DNA of 64,000 nucleotides from Synechococcus sp. CBW1002. Its GTDB lineage: Bacteria; Cyanobacteriota; Cyanobacteriia; PCC-6307; Cyanobiaceae. A model generated the notes under the pieces. The model saw only the letters and a list, made by a program, of their open reading frames with translations. It was not told where the DNA came from and made no database searches. The translations under genes were made by a program, and so were the position numbers. Each line of letters begins with the position of its first letter. The first letter of the stretch is position 1. This document shows positions 39,238 to 47,095 of the stretch, piece by piece. The stretch is taken from the NCBI RefSeq assembly GCF_015840915.1, contig NZ_CP060398.1, forward strand, positions 3,162,001 to 3,226,000. The letters run 5' to 3'.

Positions 39238-39630
39238 TCAGCTGTCTCCGTTGGAAGCCCGATTCACAGCACGATTACCGTTGGTGGTGAGGCTTTCGAG
39301 CTGTCGCCGCACATCTTCAATGGCCTGGTTGAGCTGCTGCACCTTGTCGTGCAACTGGGCCTCGCTGGGGCTGCCATCGCCTGGTCTGGAGGTCAGGCCC
39401 TCATCCGAAGATCCGCTGTCCCCGGCTCCAGCGCCCTGCAGGCGTGAGAGGCGCAGCAGTCGCTCCTGCCGCAGTCGCTGGCGGCGGCGATCCGCTTGAT
39501 TGAGCAGCCACCAGCCCAGTCCTGCCGCCCCCAGTGCCGCACCGGCGAAGGCGCTGAGCACCAGACTGCTTCTGCCATAGCCAGGGTTGCCGCCTGCATC
39601 CGGACCCGAGGAACGGCGAGAGGTGGACAT
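39238..39630 (-). CDS. Small single-span membrane protein with coiled coil
   Basis: 130 residues from ATG 39630. A polar N-terminus (STSRRSSGPDAGGNPGYG), one membrane helix (LVLSAFAGAALGAAGLGWWLL), a basic segment (RRRQRLRQERLLRLSRLQG), and a C-terminal heptad-like helix (LHDKVQQLNQAIEDVRRQLE). The frame extends upstream to 39804 but that part overlaps the upp-like gene and looks non-coding. Function unknown; membrane scaffold is a guess. Confidence 0.65.
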   Translation of the reverse strand: MSTSRRSSGPDAGGNPGYGRSSLVLSAFAGAALGAAGLGWWLLNQADRRRQRLRQERLLRLSRLQGAGAGDSGSSDEGLTSRPGDGSPSEAQLHDKVQQLNQAIEDVRRQLESLTTNGNRAVNRASNGDS

Positions 39631-39664
39631 GGGCTCTTCCGGTACGGGAGCGACAAACCTGAGC

Positions 39665-40327
39665 CTAGGCAGCAGCCCCGAGACTGCCGAATAAGCGAAG
39701 GACAACGTCGCCGATTCCCGGTGAGAGCCTGCCGGCCGGATCCAGCTCAGCGTCGATGCAGGCGCAATAGATGGTGAGATCCGGGAAAGCTTCAGCGATG
39801 GCACTCAGACCGGGACGGGCCGCCAGGGTGGAGATCACCCGCAGCCGCTGGCCCTCCACGCCCCGCTGCTGCAGGCGCTGCAGCACGGCGATCAGGTCGC
39901 GCCCATCGCCGATTTCCGGGGCGTAGACCAGCACCCCCACCCGGGAAGCGATCACCGCGGGCAGGGCGTCGAGTGCCCAGAACAGATCGCCGGAGCCGGT
40001 GGGTTGCACTGCCACATGGGCCACCGTGGCGACGGGCAGCACGGTCTGGCCTCCCTGCCAGAGCCCCAGCCCGCCCCGCAGCATCGGCACCACCAGCACC
40101 GGCACCGAGGCATCCACCACCGTGCCTTCGGTCGAGGCCAGGTCGGTCTGGACGGTCACCCGCTGATGGGGCAACCAGTCGCGCAGGGCTTCGTAGGTGA
40201 GCCAGCGTCCCAGCTCGGCCATGCCGGTGGCAAAGAGGGCGGGCGGGGTCTGGGCATCGCGCAGCAACGTGAGCCAGTGGCCGATCAGGGGATGGGGTGG
40301 CACCACCACCCGCAGGGACATGCTCAT
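39665..40327 (-). CDS. Uracil phosphoribosyltransferase-like protein with degenerate PRPP loop
   Basis: 220 residues. The N-terminus VVVPPHPLIGHWLTLLRD, the middle VPMLRGGLGL and the C-terminal SPGIGDVVLRLFGS match the Upp family (pgIGDagdRlFG). The loop that should bind PRPP diphosphate (DPMLATGGT in active enzymes) reads APEIGDGRD here, and the conserved RDxxT-type region near the N-terminus is partly altered. It may therefore have low or no uracil salvage activity, as in some cyanobacterial/plant homologues. Gene symbol withheld for that reason. Confidence 0.75.
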   Translation of the reverse strand: MSMSLRVVVPPHPLIGHWLTLLRDAQTPPALFATGMAELGRWLTYEALRDWLPHQRVTVQTDLASTEGTVVDASVPVLVVPMLRGGLGLWQGGQTVLPVATVAHVAVQPTGSGDLFWALDALPAVIASRVGVLVYAPEIGDGRDLIAVLQRLQQRGVEGQRLRVISTLAARPGLSAIAEAFPDLTIYCACIDAELDPAGRLSPGIGDVVLRLFGSLGAAA

Positions 40328-40407
40328 GAACAGGAGGCCGTTGCCAGGGGTGCTCGCGCTGGCGAACCCCTTGGCATAACTTGAAGGGCCACCGTACCCG
40401 CGCCGTG

Positions 40408-40968
40408 ATGCTCCGCCGTTGTCTGCGGTTCCTGGCCCGTTGTGGCGGCTGGATGCTCAGCAGGAAGGCCCCACTCGCTCTGCTGCTGAGCACGTCCGTG
40501 CTGCTCGCCGGACCCGCCTGGCTCGGCGGAGCCCTTCCAGCTGGGGCGATCACGGCGCCGGAGCTGCGCGGCCAACGGTCCGTCCAGGACCTGCAACCGG
40601 ACATGCACGGCCGCGACCTGAAGCAGCAGGAATTTCTCAAGGCCGAGCTGCAGGGCTACGACCTCAGCGACACCGATCTGCGGGGTGCCGTGTTCAATTC
40701 CAGCAACCTGCGCGGCGCCAATCTGCAGGGGGCCGACCTGGGCGATGTGGTGGCCTACGCCAGTCGGTTTGATGGTGCCGATCTGCGGGACGCCCGGCTG
40801 CGCAACGCCATGCTGATGCAGAGCCGCTTCCGCGATGCCGAGATCAGCGGCGCCGATTTCAGCGATGCGGTGCTGGATCTGACCGAACAGAAGGCCCTCT
40901 GCAAGCGAGCCAGCGGCTCCAATCCAGTCACAGGCGTCAGCACAGCCGAAAGCCTGGGTTGCCGCTGA
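40408..40968 (+). CDS. Pentapeptide-repeat protein, probably thylakoid-lumenal or periplasmic
   Basis: 186 residues. Signal-like N-terminus with a hydrophobic core (APLALLLSTSVLLAGPAWLG) after a basic stretch. Pentapeptide repeats of A(D/N)LxG type run from residue ~95: DLSDTDLRGAVFNSSNLRGA, NLQGADLGDVV, DGADLRDARLRNAML, ISGADFSDAVLDL. They fold as a right-handed quadrilateral helix. A C-terminal Cys pair (ALCKRA, SLGCR) could be a disulfide. Lumenal pentapeptide proteins are common in cyanobacteria with largely unknown roles. ATG 40453 is an alternative start. Confidence 0.78.
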   Translation: MLRRCLRFLARCGGWMLSRKAPLALLLSTSVLLAGPAWLGGALPAGAITAPELRGQRSVQDLQPDMHGRDLKQQEFLKAELQGYDLSDTDLRGAVFNSSNLRGANLQGADLGDVVAYASRFDGADLRDARLRNAMLMQSRFRDAEISGADFSDAVLDLTEQKALCKRASGSNPVTGVSTAESLGCR

Positions 40969-41104
40969 GCAAACCTAGCCGAGGCCAGTCGAGCTATGGC
41001 CAACCAGACCGAAGCCGACCAAGCCCAGGTGAGACGAATCCCTTGATGCGTTGGATTGCCATGGCGACCGCTGCAAAGCCCGCTGCTTGTCTGACCGCAT
41101 AGAT

Positions 41105-41230
41105 TCGAGCTCCGGTTTCGGAGGGGAACAGCCTCCGGAGGTAACGGGGAAAGTCCGGTGAAAATCCGGCGCTGTCCCGCAGCTGTGATGGCTCCAGTCC
41201 TGGAGCCCAGCCAGAACGCCCACCGGTTGC
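41105..41230 (+). promoter_or_regulatory. Cobalamin (B12) riboswitch
   Basis: The conserved core is readable: GGGGAAAGTCCGGTGAAAA (5' part of the receptor), followed by the B12 box region CGCTGTCCCGCAGCTGTGA around 41170-41188, and an AGCCAGAACGCCC segment near 41209-41221. Paired arms such as CCTCCGG/CCGGAGG-type helices surround it. It lies 33-160 bases before the hupE-like start, in the sense direction. In this class adenosylcobalamin binding turns expression off. Exact ends are approximate. Confidence 0.9.
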
Positions 41231-41262
41231 TCTCTCGATCCCGGCGCGGACCGGACCCCTGC

Positions 41263-41955
41263 ATGTCTTTCCCTGGTTCCCAGGAGGGCTCCGGCCCCCT
41301 CTGGCTTCGCACGCCACAGCCCCCGGAATCTGTTGCCCCAGTCCGACGTCTTCGCTCCAGTCTCCTGCCGCTCTGTGGCCTGCCGATCCTTCTCCTGGCT
41401 GGTCTGTTGCTGTCGGGGCCGGCACAGGCGCACCATGCCATGGAGCTGATGGGGCTGAAGCCCACGCCGATCCATGGACTGATCAGCGGCCTGGCCCATC
41501 CGCTTCTGGGTCCCGACCATCTGCTCTTCCTGCTGGCCCTGTCGCTGGTGGGGCTGCAGCAGCGTGCCACCTGGATGGTGGCCCTGCTGGCCACCGGTCT
41601 GGGTGGCAGTGCTCTGGGGCTGGCCTTGCCCAACCTGCCCGGAGCCGAAGCAGCCGTGGCGTTCACCCTCACCCTGGTGGGCCTGGTTCTGCTCGACAGG
41701 CTGCCCCGATGGGTTCTGGTGCCTGCCTTTGCCTTGCATGGCTACGTGCTGAGTGATGCCGTTCTGGGTTGGACGGCCGGTCCGACCGGCAGCTATCTGA
41801 TCGGCCTGATGCTCAGTCAGATGGCTCTGCTGCTGGTGTCGCTCTGGGCGATGCGCCGGGCCGCTGCCAGCCTCACCCCGACCCGCCAGCGCCTGATTGC
41901 GGCCGGGCTGATCGGCTGCGGTGGCGCCTGGGCCTGGTCGAGCCTGGTGGGCTGA
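41263..41955 (+). CDS. HupE/UreJ-family membrane protein, probable cobalt uptake
   Basis: 230 residues from ATG 41263, downstream of the riboswitch. An N-terminal signal region (LLPLCGLPILLLAGLLLSGP, AQA cleavage) is followed by the metal-motif HHAMELMG, then HPLLGPDHLLFLLAL, which matches the HPxxGxDHxL signature of HupE/UreJ nickel/cobalt permeases. About six further helices. Cyanobacterial hupE genes under B12 riboswitch control have been predicted to import cobalt. The cobW-like gene follows eight bases later. An earlier ATG at 41158 would lie inside the riboswitch and is rejected. Confidence 0.85.
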   Translation: MSFPGSQEGSGPLWLRTPQPPESVAPVRRLRSSLLPLCGLPILLLAGLLLSGPAQAHHAMELMGLKPTPIHGLISGLAHPLLGPDHLLFLLALSLVGLQQRATWMVALLATGLGGSALGLALPNLPGAEAAVAFTLTLVGLVLLDRLPRWVLVPAFALHGYVLSDAVLGWTAGPTGSYLIGLMLSQMALLLVSLWAMRRAAASLTPTRQRLIAAGLIGCGGAWAWSSLVG

Positions 41956-41963
41956 ACCCAACC

Positions 41964-43064
41964 ATGGCCCCCTTGAATTCCCGCCTTCCAGTCACGGTGG
42001 TGACCGGCTTTCTTGGCGCCGGCAAGACCACCCTGCTGCGCCATCTGCTTCTGAACAGCGGTCAGCGTCTCGCCGTTCTCGTTAACGAATTCGGTGATGT
42101 GGGCATCGATGGATCGCTGCTGCGCGATTGCGGCTTCTGCCCGGAAGAGGAAGCCGAAGGCCGGTTGGTGGAACTGACCAACGGCTGCCTCTGCTGCACC
42201 GTGCAGGACGACTTCCTGCCCACCATGACGCGGCTGCTGGAGCGCTCGGACCAGCTCGACGGCATCGTCGTCGAAACCAGTGGCCTCGCCCTGCCGGCTC
42301 CGTTGGTGGATGCCTTCCGCTGGCCTGAGATCCGCACCCGCACGCGGGTCCATGCCGTGGTCACCGTGGTGGATGGTGAAGCGCTGGCGGCTGGCCATGT
42401 GGTGGCGGATCCGGCTGTGCTGGAGGCGCAACGCCTGGCGGATCCGAGCCTGGATCACGCCACGGCGATCGAGGACCTGTTCGAAGACCAGCTCGAGGCG
42501 GCGGATCTGGTGCTGATCAGCAGAGCCGATCGCATCAGCCCAGACGATCTCGATCGCCTGCGCCAGCAGCTCCATCCACGCCTGCGCAGCGCCACGGCCG
42601 TTCTGCCGATGCAGCGGGGTGACATCAGCCCGGAGCTGGTGCTGCAGCTCCGCCGGCCAGACGAGGCTGACGCTCATCAGCACGGCGAGCACCTCGACGA
42701 CGACCACGACCACCATCCCGACGACCACGATCAACACCACGACCACGCCCACGTGGCGATGGGATCGGCGGTGTTGCGCCTGGCCGGCGACTGGTCGCGT
42801 CAGCAGGTGGAGCCAGCCATCGCTGAGCTGATCCAGCGCCAGGGGCTGATCCGGCTCAAGGGTTGGTTGTGGCAGCAGGGCCGACCACGCCCCCTGCAGA
42901 TTCAGGCCGTGGGTCCGCGTCTGGAGTGCTGGTACGAAACCGCCCCCTCCAGCCAGCTGGCCGGCGAGCCTGGGCTTGAACTGGTGGCCCTGGGGCTGGG
43001 TCTCGACGCGGAGGCCTGCAAGGTCTGCCTGCTCGATGCACTCGACTCTGCCCCTGCACCTTAA
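41964..43064 (+). CDS. CobW-family GTPase/metallochaperone with His/Asp-rich loop
   Basis: 366 residues. P-loop VVTGFLGAGKTTLLRHL, the metal-binding CxCC motif (NGCLCCTVQDD), ETSGLALPAPLVDAF, and the G4-like SRADR. Between the two domains is a His/Asp-rich run around residues 240-265 (HQHGEHLDDDHDHH and following), a likely metal-sensing loop. CobW proteins are GTP-dependent metal chaperones; the riboswitch-hupE context points to cobalt delivery for cobalamin synthesis (inference). The stop TAA lies inside the TTAA target site of the downstream IS, so the protein is not truncated. Confidence 0.9.
   Translation: MAPLNSRLPVTVVTGFLGAGKTTLLRHLLLNSGQRLAVLVNEFGDVGIDGSLLRDCGFCPEEEAEGRLVELTNGCLCCTVQDDFLPTMTRLLERSDQLDGIVVETSGLALPAPLVDAFRWPEIRTRTRVHAVVTVVDGEALAAGHVVADPAVLEAQRLADPSLDHATAIEDLFEDQLEAADLVLISRADRISPDDLDRLRQQLHPRLRSATAVLPMQRGDISPELVLQLRRPDEADAHQHGEHLDDDHDHHPDDHDQHHDHAHVAMGSAVLRLAGDWSRQQVEPAIAELIQRQGLIRLKGWLWQQGRPRPLQIQAVGPRLECWYETAPSSQLAGEPGLELVALGLGLDAEACKVCLLDALDSAPAP
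43061..43064. repeat. Left TTAA target-site duplication of the IS
   Basis: TTAA abuts the left inverted repeat and recurs at 44434-44437. It fits the YTAR 4-bp duplication usual for IS5-type elements and contains the cobW stop codon. Confidence 0.8.
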
Positions 43065-43081
43065 GAGTTTGCTGAAAAACC
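43065..43081 (+). repeat. Left terminal inverted repeat of the IS
   Basis: GAGTTTGCTGAAAAACC; differs at one position from the complement of the right end. Confidence 0.9.
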
Positions 43082-43120
43082 CGGCCATCTCTGCGAGAAT
43101 GGGCCAGCTGTCCAGCCCAG

Positions 43121-44257
43121 ATGCGAGGTCAACGGGAGCGCAGCGGCTCCCTGTTCTCCTACGTGTCGATTGAGGATCGGATCCCGGCCGGCCATCCGCT
43201 GCGGCGGATCCGCAAGCTGGCCGATCAGGCCCTCGATCGCCTCAATCCCACCTTCTGTGATCTGTACGCCGCAGAAGGCCGGCCATCAGTGCCGCCGGAG
43301 CAACTGCTGCTGGCCTCGTTGCTGCAGGCGTTCTACGGCATCCGCTCGGAGCGGTTGCTGCTCGAGCAGCTCCACTACAACCTGCTGTTCCGCTGGTTTG
43401 TGGGGCTGAGCCCAGATGATCCGATCTGGCATCCCACCACATTCACAAAAAACCGGGAGCGGCTGCTGAACGAGCAGGTGATGGGGAAGTTCCTGGAGAA
43501 GCTGATGGGTGCTCCGGAGGTCAAGCCGCTGCTCAGTGACGAGCACTTCTCCGTCGATGGCACCTTGCTGCAGGCCTGGGCCTCCCATGCCTCACTGGAG
43601 CGGATCGATGGGCAGGACGATCCGCCGCCACCGCCGTCAGGCCCTGGCGAGGGTTTTGGCGCTCCAAAGCCCGGCAAGAAGCGAGCGAAAGGGGATTTCC
43701 GAGGCATCAAGCTCAGCAACAAGACCCACCGCTCCGGCAGTGATCCCGACGCCTTGCTGGCCCGGAAATCCAACGCCCACCCGGCTCAACCGAGCTACCG
43801 GGGTCATGTGCTCATGGACAACCGCCATGCCCTGATCGTCGATTGCAAGGTCACGCAAGCCACGGGCACCGGGGAGCGGGATGCCGCCAAAGCCATGGCC
43901 GCGGATCGTCCCGGTGCCCACCAGAAAACCATCGGTGCCGACAAGCACTACGACACCAGGGGCTTTGTCGCCGAGATGCGCCGCATCGGCGTGACGCCGC
44001 ACGTGGTGCAGAACACCGCCCGATCTGGTGGTTCCGCCATCGATGGCCGCACCACCCGCCACGTGGGCTACGCCAAGTCGATCCATGCCCGCCGCGGCAT
44101 CGAGAAGGTGTTTGGCTGGATCAAACAGTGGGGAGGTCTGCGCCAGTTCAAGCTGCGCGGCACCGAGAAGGTGAGTGCGGTGTTCGGCCTGAATGTGATC
44201 GCCTACAACCTGATCCGCCTGGGCAACCTGCTCAAACCGGCGATGGCGGCGGCGTGA
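43121..44257 (+). CDS. IS5-like DDE transposase
   Basis: 378 residues, full length. The N-terminal DUF772-like DNA-binding region (RPSVPPEQLLLASLLQAFYG) precedes the catalytic core: first Asp in HFSVDGTLLQAW, second in IGADKHYDTRGF, Glu in HARRGIEKVFGWIK, which fits the R-x3-E-x6-K signature of IS5-type enzymes. A Pro/Gly insertion (DPPPPPSGPGEG) interrupts the core. It cuts and rejoins the inverted repeats. No frameshift or stop is seen. Confidence 0.93.
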   Translation: MRGQRERSGSLFSYVSIEDRIPAGHPLRRIRKLADQALDRLNPTFCDLYAAEGRPSVPPEQLLLASLLQAFYGIRSERLLLEQLHYNLLFRWFVGLSPDDPIWHPTTFTKNRERLLNEQVMGKFLEKLMGAPEVKPLLSDEHFSVDGTLLQAWASHASLERIDGQDDPPPPPSGPGEGFGAPKPGKKRAKGDFRGIKLSNKTHRSGSDPDALLARKSNAHPAQPSYRGHVLMDNRHALIVDCKVTQATGTGERDAAKAMAADRPGAHQKTIGADKHYDTRGFVAEMRRIGVTPHVVQNTARSGGSAIDGRTTRHVGYAKSIHARRGIEKVFGWIKQWGGLRQFKLRGTEKVSAVFGLNVIAYNLIRLGNLLKPAMAAA

Positions 44258-44416
44258 ACAGGTGGTTGCCCAGAAGTGTGCCCAGACGGCAGTGATCAGG
44301 GAGCCCCAAAGGGGCAAAACACACCAAAAGGGGAGCTCTGAGCCGCTGAAACTCTGAAAACCAGACCGAAATGAGCTGCACCAGCTCTCAGGAGGGAAAA
44401 ACGCTGCTTCTCAGGC

Positions 44417-44433
44417 GGTTTTTCCGCAAACTC
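44417..44433 (-). repeat. Right terminal inverted repeat of the IS
   Basis: Plus-strand GGTTTTTCCGCAAACTC, complementary to the left end with one mismatch; followed by TTAA at 44434-44437. Confidence 0.9.
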
Positions 44434-44444
44434 TTAACGGTGAT

Positions 44445-44834
44445 TCAGTCGAGGGGGATATCACCTCGGGCGCAGAGTCCATCCCAGCAGAGGGAAGCAT
44501 CGGCGCTCCAGGTGCTCTCCACCTCGCGCCAGCCTCCAGCGGCCTGGTCCTGGCGCATGCGCACGCTGCCGGATCCGTCGTGCTGGAAGTCGTAGCGGCG
44601 CTCACCCACCTGCAGCTGCCAGCGCTCACCGATGCTCATCACCGTCATCGCGCAGGGTTGCCAGGGCCCATCGGCCAGGCGGCAATCAAGACTCACGATC
44701 GGAGAGCTGGAGCTTGGTTCCGGATCGGAGCCGCCAGGATCCGCCTGGGCCGGCAGTGCAGCGATCGGTCCAAGCAACAGCGCCAGCATCACCACCGGTT
44801 GCCACAGATCCAGCGATGGAGACACGGGCAGCAC
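44445..44834 (-). CDS. Small exported protein, function unknown
   Basis: 129 residues: hydrophobic signal segment (WQPVVMLALLLGPIAALPAQA) and a mature part with four Cys (SLDCRLADGPWQPCAMT, ASLCWDGLCARG) suggesting two disulfides. Beta-rich pattern (ERWQLQVGERRYDF). No family recognised. Its stop lies eight bases beyond the right TTAA of the IS; before insertion it was convergent with cobW with a gap of about 11 bases including TTAA. Confidence 0.65.
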   Translation of the reverse strand: MLPVSPSLDLWQPVVMLALLLGPIAALPAQADPGGSDPEPSSSSPIVSLDCRLADGPWQPCAMTVMSIGERWQLQVGERRYDFQHDGSGSVRMRQDQAAGGWREVESTWSADASLCWDGLCARGDIPLD

Positions 44835-44925
44835 GGCAGGGCAGCTGGTACCCCTTCAAGCTGACTACCGCGGCTGTCAAGGGGGCGATGGGCTGCCAAG
44901 ATTTAACAAATCTCCGACAGCCCCG

Positions 44926-45183
44926 GTGCCCCTCTACAGCGCTCGCGTTCAGGTGTCCCTGCGCCCCTCGGTGCTCGATCCGGCCGGCGAAGCCACCCGG
45001 GCCGCCGCTGCCCGCCTGGGGGTCGATGGGGTGACGCGGTTGCGGATCGGCAAGGCGATCGAACTGGAGCTGGAGGCGCCGGACCGCGCCACGGCCCAGG
45101 CCCAGGCTGAACTGCTCAGCGATCGGCTGCTGGCCAACCCGGTGATCGAGAACTGGACCCTCGACCTGCAGGAGCTCGGTTGA
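44926..45183 (+). CDS. purS: Phosphoribosylformylglycinamidine synthase subunit PurS
   Basis: 85 residues from GTG 44926, the normal PurS length. Motifs ARVQVSLRPSVLDPAGEA and RIGKAIELELE are typical. PurS bridges PurL and PurQ in the fourth step of purine synthesis. purQ begins 75 bases downstream; purL is not in the window. Confidence 0.92.
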   Translation: MPLYSARVQVSLRPSVLDPAGEATRAAAARLGVDGVTRLRIGKAIELELEAPDRATAQAQAELLSDRLLANPVIENWTLDLQELG

Positions 45184-45258
45184 TCCAGGCGGCTCCAAAG
45201 CGCTTCGGACCAGGCTCGGCTTCACCCACTCGCAGTACCCGCACCCCACTTCCCCCTC

Positions 45259-45912
45259 ATGACCATCGGCATCGTGGTGTTCCCCGGTTCCAACTGCGAC
45301 CGGGATGTGCGCTGGGCCATGGAGGGCTGCCTGGGTCGCTCCACCCGTTTCCTCTGGCATGAGGAGCGCGATCTCGCCGGGCTGGAGGCGGTGGTGCTGC
45401 CCGGAGGCTTCAGCTATGGCGACTACCTGCGCTGCGGCGCCATCGCCCGGTTCGCGCCGGTGCTGCAGGAGGTGCTCGCCTTCGCGGAGCGGGGCGGACC
45501 GGTGCTGGGCATCTGCAATGGCTTTCAGGTGTTGACGGAACTGGGCCTGCTGCCTGGGGCGCTCACCCGCAACGAGAAGCTGCACTTCCTCTGTGAACCC
45601 AGCCGCCTGGAGGTGCAACCGGGTCACTGCCGCTGGCTCGGCGGCTATGGAGCCGGTGAGAGCATCACCCTGCCGATTGCCCACGGTGAAGGTCGTTATC
45701 AGGTGGAACCCGAGCGGTTGAAGCAGCTGGAGGATCAGGGCTGCGTGGTGTTGCGCTATGCCGACAACCCCAACGGCTCCGTGGGCAACGTGGCCGGCCT
45801 TACGAATGCCGGTGGCAATGTGCTTGGTCTGATGCCCCACCCGGAACGGGCCTGCGATCCCGTCACCGGCGGCATGGATGGACGGCGCCTGCTGGAGGCG
45901 GTGGGCTCCTGA
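45259..45912 (+). CDS. purQ: Phosphoribosylformylglycinamidine synthase subunit PurQ
   Basis: 217 residues, class I glutamine amidotransferase. Nucleophile Cys in [10 protein letters not shown], and the His-x-Glu of the triad in [10 protein letters not shown]-terminal [11 protein letters not shown] is diagnostic. It supplies ammonia from glutamine to PurL. Follows purS on the same strand. Confidence 0.96.
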   Translation: MTIGIVVFPGSNCDRDVRWAMEGCLGRSTRFLWHEERDLAGLEAVVLPGGFSYGDYLRCGAIARFAPVLQEVLAFAERGGPVLGICNGFQVLTELGLLPGALTRNEKLHFLCEPSRLEVQPGHCRWLGGYGAGESITLPIAHGEGRYQVEPERLKQLEDQGCVVLRYADNPNGSVGNVAGLTNAGGNVLGLMPHPERACDPVTGGMDGRRLLEAVGS

Positions 45913-45928
45913 GCCAGCCCGTCTGCAG

Positions 45929-46936
45929 ATGACGTTGCACCGCCGTTCCTTTCTGGCTGCGCTGGGGGGGGCTGGTGGTGTTGGGATGGCGGCGGCGGTC
46001 CGAGCGGCAGGGGTTGGCCCAGCAGATGCCCTTTCCCAAGGACCCGCCGGGCAGGCTCCGGCCCTGCCCATGCCACCGCCCCTGACGGCCGGCAGCCGGC
46101 TGGTGGCGATCGCACCCGGCACCTGGTGGGAGGATCCCGAATCGGAACAGACCAGCCTGGAAGCGCGAATCGCGAGCGCCGGCTGGGAGCTGCTGGTGCC
46201 GCCAGCGACCCGTCAGCGCTGGCACTGGTTCTCGGGTACAGACCGCCAACGCTGCCTGGCCTGGGAGCAGGCGATCGGTGACCAACGGGCGGAGGGCGTA
46301 CTGGCCGTCACAGCCGGCTGGGGCAGTGCCCGGCTGCTCGAGAGTGGCTGGCAACCGCCGCCTCGGCCGATCTGGCTGATGGGCTTCTCCGATGCCAGCG
46401 CCTTGCTGCTGGCCCAGTGCGCGGCTGGTCTGGGCGGCGCGATCCATGGGGGCCTGCACGGCGACGCCGGCCAATGGCAGCGGCTGGTGCACCTGCTGCG
46501 GCGCCAGCCGGTCGACCCCCTCCAGGGACAGGGCTGGCGCAGCGGCATCACGGAAGGGCCCCTGGTGGTGACCAACCTCACGGTGGCGACGCATCTGATC
46601 GGCACCGCTTGGTTGCCGGATCTGCGGGGGCGGATTGTGGTCTTTGAGGATGTGGGTGAGGCCCCCTACCGGGTGGATCGGATGCTCACCCAATGGAGGA
46701 GCGCCGGGCTGCTGGCAGGGGTGACCGGGATCGGACTGGGCCGCTTCCAGTGGACGCCAGACGACGTGATGCCTGGCGATCTCTCGATGGAGGAGGTGCT
46801 GCGGGAGCGCCTCGGTGATCTGGGCATCCCCCTGGTGGGTCGATTGCCCGTGGGGCATGGCAGGCCGAATCTGGCCCTCCCACTGGGCCATCGGGCCCGA
46901 CTGGACGGCGGCGCCGGAACCCTGACGCTGCTGTGA
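45929..46936 (+). CDS. LD-carboxypeptidase-like protein (S66), putative Tat substrate
   Basis: 335 residues. N-terminus LHRRSFLAALGGAGGVGMAA is a twin-arginine-like signal (RRSFLAA), so export through Tat is likely. The S66 fold follows: GSRLVAIAPG, nucleophile Ser in LMGFSDASALL, Glu in VFEDVGEAPYRVDRML and His in VGHGRPNLALPLG, completing the Ser-His-Glu triad. LD-carboxypeptidases trim tetrapeptides to tripeptides in peptidoglycan turnover; most are cytoplasmic, so an exported copy is slightly unusual. Begins 16 bases after purQ. Confidence 0.85.
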   Translation: MTLHRRSFLAALGGAGGVGMAAAVRAAGVGPADALSQGPAGQAPALPMPPPLTAGSRLVAIAPGTWWEDPESEQTSLEARIASAGWELLVPPATRQRWHWFSGTDRQRCLAWEQAIGDQRAEGVLAVTAGWGSARLLESGWQPPPRPIWLMGFSDASALLLAQCAAGLGGAIHGGLHGDAGQWQRLVHLLRRQPVDPLQGQGWRSGITEGPLVVTNLTVATHLIGTAWLPDLRGRIVVFEDVGEAPYRVDRMLTQWRSAGLLAGVTGIGLGRFQWTPDDVMPGDLSMEEVLRERLGDLGIPLVGRLPVGHGRPNLALPLGHRARLDGGAGTLTLL

Positions 46937-46973
46937 AGCAGCGCTGCGGCGCCAGGTCTGGACGCCAGACATG

Positions 46974-46994
46974 AAAAAGGGCCCTTTCGGGCCC
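46974..46994 (-). terminator. Intrinsic terminator on the minus strand
   Basis: Read on the minus strand: GGGCCC-GAAA-GGGCCC followed by TTTTT. It lies about 100 bases after the peroxiredoxin stop and would end that transcript; it also faces the end of the S66 gene. Confidence 0.8.
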
Positions 46995-47095
46995 AAAACC
47001 TTGAAAACAAACGACGAGTAGCTGATGAAATCAGCAATGTGGGGCAAAGTTAAGCTGCCACCAGGAGAGAAGCTGCCTGATCTGCTGAGTTGCGA

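Larger units (their letters stand above)
43065..44433 (+). mobile_element. Complete IS5-like insertion sequence (1369 bp)
   Basis: Bounded by terminal inverted repeats GAGTTTGCTGAAAAACC (43065-43081) and its complement at 44417-44433, 17 bp with one mismatch, and flanked by TTAA duplications. One intact transposase gene fills the element; about 55 bases precede it and 176 follow. Intact ends and reading frame suggest a recent, possibly still mobile copy. Only one copy lies in the window. Confidence 0.93.

Noticed and set aside
41041-41110. Possible tRNA because of a GATTCGAGCTCC string
   Set aside because: No acceptor or anticodon arms can be folded around it; the string is part of the 5' boundary of the riboswitch.
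41158-41262. In-frame N-terminal extension of the hupE-like protein
   Set aside because: It would translate the core of the B12 riboswitch; ATG 41263 lies just past the aptamer and leads directly into a plausible signal segment.
42660-42760. CRISPR-like or microsatellite array in GACCAC-type repeats
   Set aside because: It is coding sequence for the His/Asp-rich loop of the CobW-like protein, without spacer structure.
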